Source of the DNA: Phytophthora sp. 'mugwort'
Lineage: Eukaryota > Oomycota > Peronosporomycetes > Peronosporales > Peronosporaceae
DNA: 64,000 nt
Reading direction: 5' to 3'
NCBI GenBank assembly: GCA_033558025.1
Contig: JAUCEF010000006.1
Span: 868,001-932,000, forward strand
In this document: positions 20,227 through 30,829 of the stretch, piece by piece
Position numbering within the stretch: the stretch's first letter is position 1
How the letters are laid out: each line of letters starts with the position of its first letter
Notes under the pieces: model-generated
Database searches by the model: none
What the model was told of the DNA's origin: nothing
What the model saw: the letters and a program-made list of their open reading frames with translations, nothing else
Made by a program: the position numbers and the translations under genes

Positions 20227-20399
20227 TAAGTACTTACGCATCTGGGGGAGGCGGCGCATCGTGCTTGCAATAACGTGTGCTCTTGTGAGCACGGGTATCT
20301 GCAGGCCCCCTGGAGCTCCTCGAGTCGCGAACGCCAGATTAACCGCCTCGCCTAAAAGCATTCCATCTACAGTTGTGCAAAATGATGTTAGACAGTGAG

Positions 20400-22383
20400 G
20401 GGAGCTGCACATTGTTCGGAGATGAGCATCACCAGCACGAACAGGACGACACTGCTGGAGCGGAGTCTCGCAAGTGAAGATTCATTGACAAATCCTCTAT
20501 CTAGCTTCGTATCGATGATGTGGAAATATTCCTGCTAGATAAAGCCAGGGAGGAGACACAGCGTGTGACTGATCGTCTTATGATGCGAATGTACGGCACG
20601 CAATGCCGCCTTCCAGAGGATGTGGCTACAATTACGTGATGAAAGTATGGATGGACCCGACGATGCTCACGGTTGCGAGGCAACATATCAATGCCAACCT
20701 TGACCCAAATGCATTCATTTCGGACTCAGAGCTAAATGAATTTCTTCAGGTTGAACTGTGGCTGAGTTTCTACGCTGTGTCGGCCAAAGTCTTCTACGAT
20801 CCACTGAACAAGATGCTGTACCCTCCGGTGACGCGTGCGATTAAATCGAGGCGATATTTTGCAGTGTTGAATGCACTAGGTGCTCAGAGGAACGACAATG
20901 CTGGTGTGGAGTGCTAACTTATCTCGTTGGATGTAGGTCCGATCAGAAGTATCTTGCGTTTTCTCCCGATGATATTGCTGTGGTTGTGTCGCCACAGTTC
21001 GCATTTTCGCCGTGTTGGGGTATAAGACGAGAACTAAAACGAACACCATTGAGATGGAGAAGGCGCTCATTAAAAAGTGGGGTTACTTTGCTACAATTAC
21101 GCCCTTCCCTAGCAGATAGTGAAAGGTTCAAGGAGCTGCTTCCAGATCAAGAGCATCGGTCTCAACTTTTGCACAACATAGTCTGTGCGTCGCTGAAGGA
21201 CGGCTTCAGGGTCTACGCGTCCCAAACTGCAATTATTCGCGTGGTTCATGTTGTCGTGGGTGAGGACGTCGCGGAAGCGTATCTCCTTGCGCTTTCGAGT
21301 GTCAAAGAGCCGTGCTTAGACTGGATCTGCACCCAGAGCGTTCAGTACCGTCGTTTCATCCGAGGAACTAGGTCACTGTGGCAATATGGAGACCCTCAAG
21401 CAGCATTTGAACTCGTGGCGAGCGTTGGTCGCAATTAGTGATGAGCGCGGTCGACCACCTCCACCTGCAAAGCATATCATTCATCTGTAATGCTACATGG
21501 AACCGAGTGAAAGGAAACATTGATGTCTATTACGCTCAAAAGTGTGACAGCGCGTCACTTCCACTTGTCTCCACTTCCAGCAATCTGGATCCGGATTTTG
21601 ATTACTCTCCTCTACAAAGCGTACCAATCCATTCAGCTGCTGCAAGTACGTCGCACCTCTGACAGTATTGCTGTAAAAAAAAGACTAATTCTAACTACCT
21701 ATTCGGTGCATACATTGTTAGAGCTACGCGTTTCTGATGGATGTCGATCATTGCTCATCATTCAGTACCTATCAGCAGTTCAAGTGCGAGAACTCCACGT
21801 TTAGCGCATTTTGCCGCGATCTCTACCTGAGCTTTTTAACAAGCGCAACCCGGAGACTCATACAGCACAAGTTGAAAGCGTGGCCACTATTGATCAAATG
21901 GAGGGGCTCGTCAGCTCGAAGCCCCACGTTCGCATACCGGAAGAGTGAACACTTTAACAGCGATCCATAATGGCGCAAGCTGCGGCTCTCAATGCGACAG
22001 ATCCGTCACCCGGTAAGCTGACTGCGTGATCGTTCATGGTTAGATCTCTCGAAGGGTTTAGCTGTGCGCATAATGTTATGCAGACATTAGTTGAGGGAAC
22101 CAAACAACTCTGCTGCATTTTGTGCTGTCAACTAAGCCACGGCACGGAAAATGTGCCGCACAGTCGAAAAGGGTACAAGTTTCGGTACCAATGCACCGTA
22201 TGCGAGGTGGCATTGTGCCGCACGCCGCGCTGGGGGAACGATGAGTCTTGCTTTGATAGATTCCACTCGGCCCCCAAGCTATCAAGTGCCTGCCAAGAAA
22301 TAACGGAGCAGCCTAGACAGATTCGCCCGCCGCCACCATCTCGAAAACGATCGCAGTCAACCGTTGAGCCGAACGAGCGATGA
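20400..22383 (+). pseudogene. piggyBac-like transposase remnant
   Basis: Coding pieces lie in several frames. The middle piece (20603-20917) has FISDSELNEFLQVELWLSFY, resembling the start of the DDE_Tnp_1_7 domain. The last piece (22036-22383) has KQLCCILCCQLSHGT and CTVCEVALCRTPRW, spaced cysteines like the C-terminal zinc-binding domain of piggyBac transposases. Stops or frameshifts interrupt the frame near 20515-20600, 20915 and 21440. The catalytic Asp residues cannot be assigned with certainty. Confidence 0.55.
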
Positions 22384-22719
22384 GTTACCAGACTAGTGTC
22401 CAAGGCTCGCCGCCGGTCAGCTTGGTTGCTGATGCGTTGAGCATGAAAACTTTGTCATGGTGGTAGTAGCTCTCTCAATTTTTGTCCTAGCGGCTAGGAC
22501 AAACCGACATTCACGCTTGAAGTACTTGTCGTACTAGTATGAACGACAGTAACTCGAATTCGTAAGAGCTCGACTTTATCTCATGTTACCGTATTGATAG
22601 CTCTCATCTCTTCATGGTAGTGCATTGTTTGCATGCATTGGACATGATTTCGCGTCAAGCGCGACGCCCGCCGTTTGGTCCTTCCATTTGTCCTACCAAA
22701 AATGTCCCCCTGGGGTTAA

Positions 22720-23444
22720 GTTAAGTGGAAACCCCTGTTAAAAAGTAAAATCCGATTAAAACATGAAAATTGGTGGAATATATCAGGTCCTTGACTACCA
22801 TCGGCAGCCTGCCCCCGACCGCAGCAGTATCATGCTCCACTTCAGTGAAGCAGAAGTGGAGCATGAAACCAGCTGATGCGACATTGTGCGCTCCCAGCGA
22901 CGATTTGTGTGATGCGGCGACGACTCGGCAAATTCTTCTTGCCAACTGTTTCATCCTAGTGAAGCGAAGCCTAGTGAGCATACAAATCCGGAGCCGTGCG
23001 ATGGACAAGCGAATTATGCTCAACACCAGCGACATACGTTGCTACTGACCGACAGCTGTGTCTGTTCGTGAAAAACCAACATCAGCAATGTTTGCAGAAG
23101 GGCGAGAATGATGGAATTTACGCTCAAGAACAACTTTCTGAATGACTTGGACGGTATCGTGACATTGTTCGAGCGGCACTGCGTGCAAGCTGAAGAGTAA
23201 CATACCGGATCCGGCAGCAATGATGAAGAGAAGCCACCACTACAGCATCAGTACGAGAAGACAGCCCGGTAGAGACGCAAGACAGGCACGCGCTGAGGCA
23301 TGCTCCACGTGGAGATCAGGAACATGTTCAAGACCTAGATGGTACACCACCCACATGTACCTGAGCGCGGAAGAGAAGGAGGAACTTGATCTTCCCGCTC
23401 AACAATTTCTTGTACAACATCCAGAACGTACTGGGTGTATGGCT
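22720..23444. other. Between piggyBac-like element and LTR element
   Basis: No credible gene. A 13-bp perfect inverted repeat (CATGCTCCACTTC at 22831-22843 against 22853-22865) is present. The TTAA at 22721 directly repeats the element's right TTAA. The last four bases (23441-23444, GGCT) are the target duplication of the LTR element. Confidence 0.45.
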
Positions 23445-23662
23445 TGACGCGCCCTTGTCTTGCAGAGGAACTATCGGCTCCGGAAAGCTTGCTGGAAGGA
23501 CTTACGGAGTTATTGGTAAGAATGAGAATGTATTAGAGGAGGGTGAAGGCCTGCTACACTAACTACCCGTGCTTAGCCTTAGCTTCATCCAGCGTTCTCT
23601 ATCAATCAGGTCAATCACATCCCTGAAGGGTGTTCTTGGGCATGGCGCCATCAGTCATGTCA
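23445..23662 (-). repeat. 3' LTR of the Ty3/gypsy element
   Basis: On the minus strand it runs from TGACATGACTGATGGCG to GGGCGCGTCA, the TG...CA ends of an LTR. It differs from the 5' LTR by scattered substitutions, so the insertion is old. Confidence 0.85.
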
Positions 23663-24099
23663 TACTACCCCCATGAAGCAACTGGGTTTTAGCACGAGAA
23701 TATGCGGCGGATACTGACTTGTTCGGTCGCTGCACCTTTGCCGATGGTTACCGTGCCGCTATCGTGTACTGTTACGAACGGAAACGGTACGCTCGACGTA
23801 GCCCGTGTGTTTGCGCGGAAGTGTTTCGGCAGTCGGAGTATGACGTGATCGTCTGACTTGTAGAAGTACTTCAAGCTCTTGTTGTTCTCCCGATCGTTTT
23901 CGGCGAGTATCGTTTCGAACCGCCGTTTAGATAAATTACTCCAGTTCGCTTCGTAGAGTTGTCTTGTAATTATATCTTGGCCGAATAGCAGCTGTCCGGG
24001 AGACGCGTTCAGGTTGCTATGATAACTGGCACGAATGGCAAAAGCAGCATACTAGATTGATTTTTTTCCAGTCGACGTCATCATAACAACGGATGGTGT

Positions 24100-27000
24100 T
24101 GAGGATATCTTACTGGACCCGCTCACAGATGGCGTTGGCTTGAGGGTTTTTCGACATGATTGGCATTTAATGCCATAGTTGCTTAGTAGTTCTTGAAACT
24201 CTTGACCTGTAAACTCACTGCCTTTGTCGTGGACAACCTCCTCTCGTGGTCGTGGATAACGACAAAGTCACTCGCAATCAAAACTGTCTGCCGTAGTCAG
24301 CGCGAGTTTGTCGGCTTGAACACCCAACTCGAGCCATCTCGTAGCCTGATCAATCATAGTGATTCCGTAACTACCATTTCCATAAGGCCCGATGAGATCC
24401 ACGTGGACTACATCAAATGGGTTCGCTGTCTTCAAATGCGGGGCGAGAGTAGACCGTACTCTTGTTTGCCACCATGCACCTTGTCACGTTTGCACGTCAT
24501 ATTTTTCTTGATGAGTTCCACTACTGTAACTTCCATGCTGGGCCAGTACAAAATCTGACGCATAGTCTCGTATTGGCGCTCGCGGGCCGGATGACCGAGA
24601 GTCTGCCAGTACCAGTGGATTAAATCTTCACGAAGCTTGCCGGGGACGATTACTCGTTTCTAGTCGGCCACCAAAGTACATCCCAGAAGAGGCATGAGTT
24701 GATGGTCCGGGTTGTTAGAGCCGGCCAGACATGCAGACTCTATTTTTGGATCATGGTGTCTGAGTAATCGCGAAGCACCGACCATGACACATGGCGGGTC
24801 GTCGTTGGCAGCATAAACTTCATCAGATAGCGCTGGGTCATCTTGTGAGGTCTCGATCTTTATGCAGGAGAACGCATCAGCCCCCCGATGTTCTTTTTGC
24901 CTTTGACATAGTGCATATTCAGGCGATATTCTGAGAGAAGTAGCTTCCATCTCTTATCTCGTAAGTTTTTTTCTGTGGGATAGATCAAGTTTTTATGATC
25001 TTTATTGATCACAACTAGAAACCTTACACGCATAGTTCGATATTCACGAAGAACTTCAACGATCGACAACAGCTCCAACTCCATAGTCGTGCGATTGAGG
25101 TGGCGCTTGTTCAAAGTGCGTGAGTAGCACGCCAAAACTTTAGTCCTTGCATGATTTTTCCTCCAAGCTGTGTCCCACTTGCATCTGCGTATAGATGGAA
25201 CGGCTCGTCAAAGTCGGGGAAGGAAGTAATACAACTTCATCAAATGCCTTTTGAATTGCTCGAAACGCGTTGGTGTCGCTAGGTGACCAGGTGAACGGAG
25301 TATTCGAGGTCGTCAAGCGATGCAAATGGCTGGCGCAGCGTCGCCATATTCGGCACCATGTCCCGGTAGAGTTGATCATACCCAGGGACCGGCGTAGCAC
25401 TTTGCGGTTCTTTGGAACCGCGATCTGTTGAATGGCTGGATCGTTTTTGCAAGCGGCTTAATTCCTTCGGATGTGAGAGAATAGCCGAGGTAATCCACTT
25501 CCTTGTGCAGGATGTGGTATTTCTTTCCGTTAAGAGTGATACCATACTTGTTTAATCTCCCGAAAACCACCTGTAAATGCTCAAGATGTTCTTTTTCATC
25601 GCTTGAAAACACCAGAAGATCGTCCAAATAGACTACGACATATTCCAGTTCACCAAACAATTTTTCCATGCAAGCTTGAAACTCATCAGGCGCGATGGAG
25701 ATCCCGATTGGGATACACTTAAACTGGCTACTTGCCAAATGGTAAGCAAAAAGCTGTAAGAAAAAAAGATCGACTTTGTCGATCCAAACGCCTGGCATAG
25801 TATCCCATGTTGGCGTCAGGAGTTGTTATGCACTTAGCCTTGGCAAGATGTAACAGTATCCGGATCCGCGGTACATAATAAGGGCTTCGACACAGGTACT
25901 TCTTCAACGGCGGAAGTCAATCAAGTAGAGATCCATTCGGTTTGGCCAGAAAAAGATGCGGGAGACGCCACTCCGAGTCATGGATCTGCTCGAGTACATC
26001 GAGATTAATTAGACAGCGTATCTCGGCTTTGACCTTATCGTCTATACTGCGCGGGATCGGATACGGTTTTGCGTGCTCTGGTTTGTGCCCCGGTGACAAT
26101 GGTAACGCGTGTCGTCGAACTGCATTCGCCCTAAGTGCCCGTCGTACAGCTGACGATACGTCTCAAGTAGCTCCAGATAGAGCATCGTGAGTGAAGCCGG
26201 GAGATTATCGGGAAGCAAATCTTTTGGCTCCACTGCGGAATCAGAGACCTCCTTGAACTCGTCGTCGACTTGAGCCGCTCTCGCGTTTTTCACCGGCCAG
26301 TGTTCACCTTAAGGGATTGGGCATCCCACTGTACTGCATCTTCCTGAAAGTTAATGATGATACCAAGTGCTTTCATCAAATCTTAATCTATCACCATCAC
26401 GTCCTTGCTTTGTTCCAATACTTGGAAGCGACGAGTGAATACCGAGTCTGACTTCAGCTTCGGGAAGCGGAGCTGTGCTACCATGGTTCCTTCACTAAGA
26501 ATATCGAATGCCATTGTCTCAAGCACCGTATGTGAAAATGGTACCAACTTGCGCCCCAATTTTGTGTTGGCATCAATGAATGTCTTGTTGATGATGCTTC
26601 GAGAGGCTCCACTGTCAAGCAACGCTTCGAACTGTTGCTGGTCTCCGCGAAGACGCACTATTATGCGGAGTGGCTTTTCAGGATTCTCAGCAGTTGGTTC
26701 TACTAACCCTATGAACTTGCACTTGTCGTCGCTACTTGAATCGCCCGCATCATGTATGCTGGGGTATTTCTCCTTTTCGATTTTGACTTCCATCTGTTTT
26801 TGTTTCTCATTTGTTTTTGTTAGGGCAAATCAATCGCTGTTGTTGTGCGAGCTCGTTTTGTGATGAGAACGCCACTTCTCGTCACCAGTGCCCTTCGGCG
26901 GCGACTTGTTGAACATTTTTTCTGAAGTTACTCTGGCGGCTGCCCTTTGCCTCAGGCTTCTTCCCGGTATAAGTTTGTCTCGCTCGCGACCGTGCTGATT

Positions 27001-27327
27001 GTTACGGCCTTCGCGCGAAGCTACCGTCTTACTCAGTCGCTCATGCTATTCAATACGGGAGAAGTAGAGCATCGTTTCGTTCAGCGTGTCGTGGGTGACT
27101 CCAGACGAAGCGAGCTTTTCTTGCCACACTATCGGCATTCCCCGCTTGAAGTAACGGCATATCTGCACCTCTGGGGTCACTTCTGCATTCTGTGGGAGCT
27201 TAACAAAATTGCGCACGTTTTCACGAAGACGTTGCGATAACTTGAGAACGCTCTCGTCGCGGCCCTTTCTCATGGTCCACATATCGTTGTCCAGATCTTC
27301 GCTGAAGTCTTCGGGCACAGACAGCAA
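24100..27327 (-). pseudogene. Gag-pol remnant of the Ty3/gypsy element
   Basis: From 5' to 3' on the minus strand: a gag-like piece (27327-27046, LSQRLRENVRNFVKLP). Next comes a retropepsin with the active-site LLDSGAS (26793-26383). Reverse transcriptase follows with YLDDLLVFS and CMEKLFGEL (25798-25376), then an RNase H-like piece with MELELLSIVEVL and WKLLLSEY (25135-24860). The integrase core has HVDLIGPYG and VHDKGSEFTGQEFQELL near 24400 and 24225. The integrase shifts frame before its catalytic Glu (PQANAICERV). Stops between the pieces show the polyprotein is not made. Confidence 0.8.
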
Positions 27328-27685
27328 CCCTACTGCACTGTAGAATTAGTCGAAGCTCCAATTTTCATCTTCGGCAGAAGCTACCACAAGCTTCACACCC
27401 CGTGTCAGGTCGCCATCGGTAAGGGCTATCACATTCTTGCTCTTCTGTGCGTCGTGCCAGCCTTTCATATTGGCCAGACTCCGGAATTGGCAGCTCCCTT
27501 GAACCGATCACGCGGACTACCACTCTTGAATTCTTGATCTTTGGCCTTCATGATGCTGACAGGTATCCCATCTTGGGCCGGCGTGAGCACCACTGTGTAC
27601 GTCACCACTTCGTCCTTGTCTTGATACCTCATGCTTGATTAGTTTTAATTCCCTTTGATTCCGATTCAGATTTAATCGATCAAAA

Positions 27686-27903
27686 TGACGCGCCCTTGGC
27701 TTGCACAGGGGCTATCGGCTCCGGAAGGCTTACTGGAAGGACTTACGGCGGTATGGGTAAGAATGAGAATGTATTAGAGGAGGATGAAGGCTTACTACAC
27801 TAACTACCTGCGTTTAGCCCTAGCTTCACTCAGACTTCTCCATCAATCAAGTCCATCACATTCCTGAGGGGGTTTCTTGGGCATGACGCCATCAGTCATG
27901 TTA
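27686..27903 (-). repeat. 5' LTR of the Ty3/gypsy element
   Basis: 218 nt, the same length as the other LTR and aligned with it end to end. On the minus strand it begins TAACATGACTG, where the other copy has TGACATGACTG, so the terminal TG has mutated in this copy. Confidence 0.85.
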
Positions 27904-28646
27904 GGCTCACCTCATTGACCGTCGACAAGGTTGTACATCTCACATTTATCAGCTTGATATGCAAACTCAAATCGTTGCTACTACACGAACCGATACTGCT
28001 AACTACCGCGCAAGCAGCTGCCGATTTAAACCCTCAACTACATGCCATCAGAGTTATCGATTAACCAGCGACGCCAGACTTGTCTTTCATGCTCGGATTC
28101 TGTCAATCATTTTTCTTGAGGAAAGGTTGGGTCTTGTCAGGAGAATAAGTTGTCGGTTCTTGAGGAAAGGTTGGGTCATTGGCAGGAGAATAAGGTTGTC
28201 ACTTCTCTCCGAGGAAAATCACTGAAATGAATGAAGTGAGCACGGCGTTTCAACCATACATGTTCTACGTCAACAATATAAAAGATCTCAGTGAAAATGT
28301 CTTAATAGCGTAGATACTCCTTTCTACGTAAAAAAAACGTAAAAATGTAAAACCAAAGTGCCAACACTGCTGTTGGGGGTTACACCAACTCAACTAAATT
28401 ATTGAAGAGCATATTCTGTATACTAGATTTGTATTGTGTTCAGAGAAGATGTGAAAATTTAAATCGTTTCGATTGGCTATGATGAACAGATAGGATTTGC
28501 ACCCCTTTCACTCGAGTCGCAAAGCAATCCATCGATTCGACTCCCAGACAAATCCGCTCGGATCGATTCCGCCTTGCCACATGACTTGCTATACAATTTC
28601 AGTTTAGCCTATACTTAATATGTTATATTACAGCTAAATACACATA
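27904..28646. other. Between LTR element and pogo-like element 1
   Basis: No gene is seen. It contains a 44-bp tandem duplication (28113-28200) and otherwise AT-rich sequence ending at the TA of pogo-like element 1. Confidence 0.45.
28113..28200. repeat. 44-bp direct tandem duplication
   Basis: Two adjacent copies start TTCTTGAGGAAAGGTTGGGT at 28113 and 28157. They differ at a few positions, including small indels (GTCTTGTCAGG against GTCATTGGCAGG). Confidence 0.85.
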
Positions 28647-28720
28647 CCGTATTCGAGATCTCCTACTTCAGAGATTTTCTAATTCACATCTCACATTAGC
28701 TAATAGAAGCGAGCGCAGTG

Positions 28721-28796
28721 ACCAGGTCACCACTCTAGATCTTCTTATTCAGGGTCCAAAAACGCTGAATAAGGAGATCTAGAATGGTGACCTGGT
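28721..28796. repeat. 32-bp near-perfect hairpin inside pogo-like element 1
   Basis: Arms 28721-28752 and 28765-28796 pair with only two mismatches around a 12-nt loop (GGTCCAAAAACG). The hairpin lies between the left terminal repeat and the transposase ATG at 28836. Confidence 0.92.
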
Positions 28797-28835
28797 AAGT
28801 GATAGAGGACAGTCATTCATTGTCAGAAAGGCACC

Positions 28836-30290
28836 ATGACGCGCGCTCCAGGCCAGCAGAAGGGGATCAGAAGGGCGATGGGCAATGGGAAAGCGCCGAA
28901 GCAGTTCAAGCGCGTTGCCATCTCCTTCCGCTTCAAGCAGGAGGTGATAAAGTTTTACGGCGCGATAGTGTCGAAGGACAAGATGCAGATGACTGTCGGA
29001 CAGTTTTTTTCAGGCTAGCACGCGAGCAAGTGACAGGCAAGAAACGGCAGATCTATAATTGGCTGAAGCAACGCACTCTCATTGTCAAGAAATGCGAGAC
29101 CGGTTGCGGGTTCCACTGCAACGACCGCAGTGCTGGCGCATCTGCGACCTTGGCCCACCCGCTAGAGCAGCAAATTGTGCTGTGGATTCTCGCTCCGAAT
29201 GGAGGGGGTTCCAGTGGCCCGATTGATGGTCCGAATGCAGGCTAAGGACGTGTATGATAGCGCTGGGCTCCTCCTGGCAAATTTGGAGCCGCTCAGACAA
29301 GCTACCAATTCGCCGCCACACCCACCAGATCCAGAAGACACCTGAAGATGCGGCTGAGGTTGCTGCGGATTTCGGCAGGAAGGTGCGGGAGAGGATGGCA
29401 GAACTTGGCGTCGACCGAGTATATAATGCGGACCGAACAAGTAAGAGAAAAATGTGTATCTTTCATCTGTGCTGTAATATTTTACTAACTATGTTGCTTC
29501 GAGCGGCAATAAGCTATGAATATCTGCCAACAACGACTATATCATCGACAAGAACACGGCCGGATTGGATGAAAAGCGCAGGAAGGGGCAAGGATTGCGT
29601 TACGTTGATGCTGCTGGGTGATAGTCACGGTCGGAAGTACGATCCGTCCTTGGTCTTTAAGACGAGCAATCGGTTGACGCGCACCGCGCGTTGGAGAATA
29701 CTGCGTTCCAGCATGGATTTGGCGCACTACAATGGTGGCAGCTTCATCGGGAACAGGACGGCGTGCAAATTTACAGAAATCGAGCAGGCTGGTGGAAGAA
29801 CGAGATGATGATTCAATTTTTAAGGCACCATTTTATCCACAGGATCAATATGAGCAATACCGTGTTGCTCCTGCTGGATGATTTTCTGGCGCCCTTAACG
29901 CCGAGCCGATAACCGCCGGTTACGCATTTGCGTGTCAATCGGCGGGTATATCATGGAATAAGCCATTGAAGAATGCTCTGCGAAAGAACTGGGTTAGCAA
30001 CATTGTACAATTAAGGATATCTACGGCGACGCCGCTATTCAAGCTTAAAACACCGATGAGACCGAAATTGATTTCGTTGGTGAAGGCAGCGTGGGCCTCG
30101 CTGACAATTGCAGTCGTCATAAACGGGTTTGTGAAGTGAACATCATCCCAAAACTGGACGGCGGATCAACTGATGCTGAGCAGAATCTACTCGGCTCGGA
30201 GCAGTACTGGGAATTATTTAACAGACTTTCGGAGGAGATTCAATTAGTGAGCCACGAGGTAGATGTATCTAAAGACATAGATACACTAGC
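28836..30290 (+). pseudogene. pogo-like transposase of element 1, broken
   Basis: An N-terminal helix-turn-helix region starts at 28836 (SFRFKQEVIKFYG). The frame breaks at a seven-T run near 29010 (QMTVGQFF) and resumes as REQVTGKKRQIYNWLKQR, then LRMEGVPVARLMVRMQAKDV. The DDE part has RVYNADRT, with a probable intron after it (GTAAGAG donor at about 29440) and YEYLPTTTISS beyond. Later pieces are VLLLLDDFLAPL near 29860, CQSAGISWNKPLKNALRKNW near 29930 and an acidic tail. Catalytic residues are visible in part, but the frame is not continuous. Confidence 0.7.
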
Positions 30291-30445
30291 GTAGAGGAAG
30301 CAGTCAGCGAGGGCTAATAGCCCTCAAACTAAAACGCAGTAGTGCAGTTGTTCATAGATGCACCGGTACACGTACATATCGTGTCCACTTTGCAACAACA
30401 CAAAATCAAATAGCCTTGGTACGAAGTAGGAGATCTCGAATACGG

Positions 30446-30829
30446 TATCGACGGAAGATATGACCAGGGGCCAAAACGCGATCCTATACAAAACTCTGTG
30501 CAAGCGCAAACTACAAAGGTTGGCTATGGCCTATCACCCGGATTGGTTACAAATTTGCATAGTTTTGACGAATACGCGCCAATCAAATTGGCCATATAAG
30601 TTTTAAGAAATGCAAAAAAAAGGTTTAATTTTTAGAGCTCGGCAAAGGGGAATGCCTTGTGAGACTCTTACGAATTATTCCTGATCTAGCGCTTCCCACA
30701 CGCGAATCACCTGTCGAGCATAGTACGCCGTTTCTGATGGGTCGTTGCATCCTCAGGATTGTCCTTTGCCAGCCACCTCGTTCTCAGAATTGACTTAGTC
30801 GGACCAGTGACCCTGACGTCAAGTGGCTG
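30446..30829. other. Between pogo-like element 1 and relic 4
   Basis: No gene is seen. The frame fragments are without motifs, and part of the DNA may be the end of the minus-strand pogo relic that follows. Confidence 0.4.

Larger units (their letters stand above)
19986..22719 (+). mobile_element. piggyBac-like DNA transposon, decayed
   Basis: The 2.73-kb element begins with TTAACCTCAGTGACATTT at 19986. It ends with the inverted form TTAACCCCAGGGGGACATTT, read on the minus strand from 22719. Both ends carry TTAA, the piggyBac target, and C-rich tips as expected of that superfamily. Just inside, the ends share the word AGGACAAA. The internal plus-strand frames (20400-22383) end in a cysteine-rich domain typical of piggyBac transposases. 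Several stops and frame breaks show it is inactive. Confidence 0.7.
23445..27903 (-). mobile_element. Ty3/gypsy LTR retrotransposon, decayed
   Basis: A 4.46-kb element read on the minus strand. Two 218-nt LTRs (23445-23662 and 27686-27903) bound it, with GGCT duplicated at 23441-23444 and 27904-27907. The internal order on the minus strand is gag-like, protease, reverse transcriptase, RNase H, integrase, the Ty3/gypsy order. A purine-rich tract (GGGGGTAGTA) precedes the 3' LTR. Frames are broken throughout. Confidence 0.88.
28647..30445 (+). mobile_element. pogo-like (Tc1/mariner) element 1
   Basis: A 1,799-bp element bounded by perfect 23-bp terminal inverted repeats (28647-28669, beginning CCGTATTCGAGATCTCC, and 30423-30445). 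TA dinucleotides flank it at 28645-28646 and 30446-30447, the Tc1/mariner target. The internal plus-strand coding resembles pogo transposase but has frame breaks. The perfect ends despite a broken gene suggest the ends decay slowly or were mobilised in trans. Confidence 0.88.
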
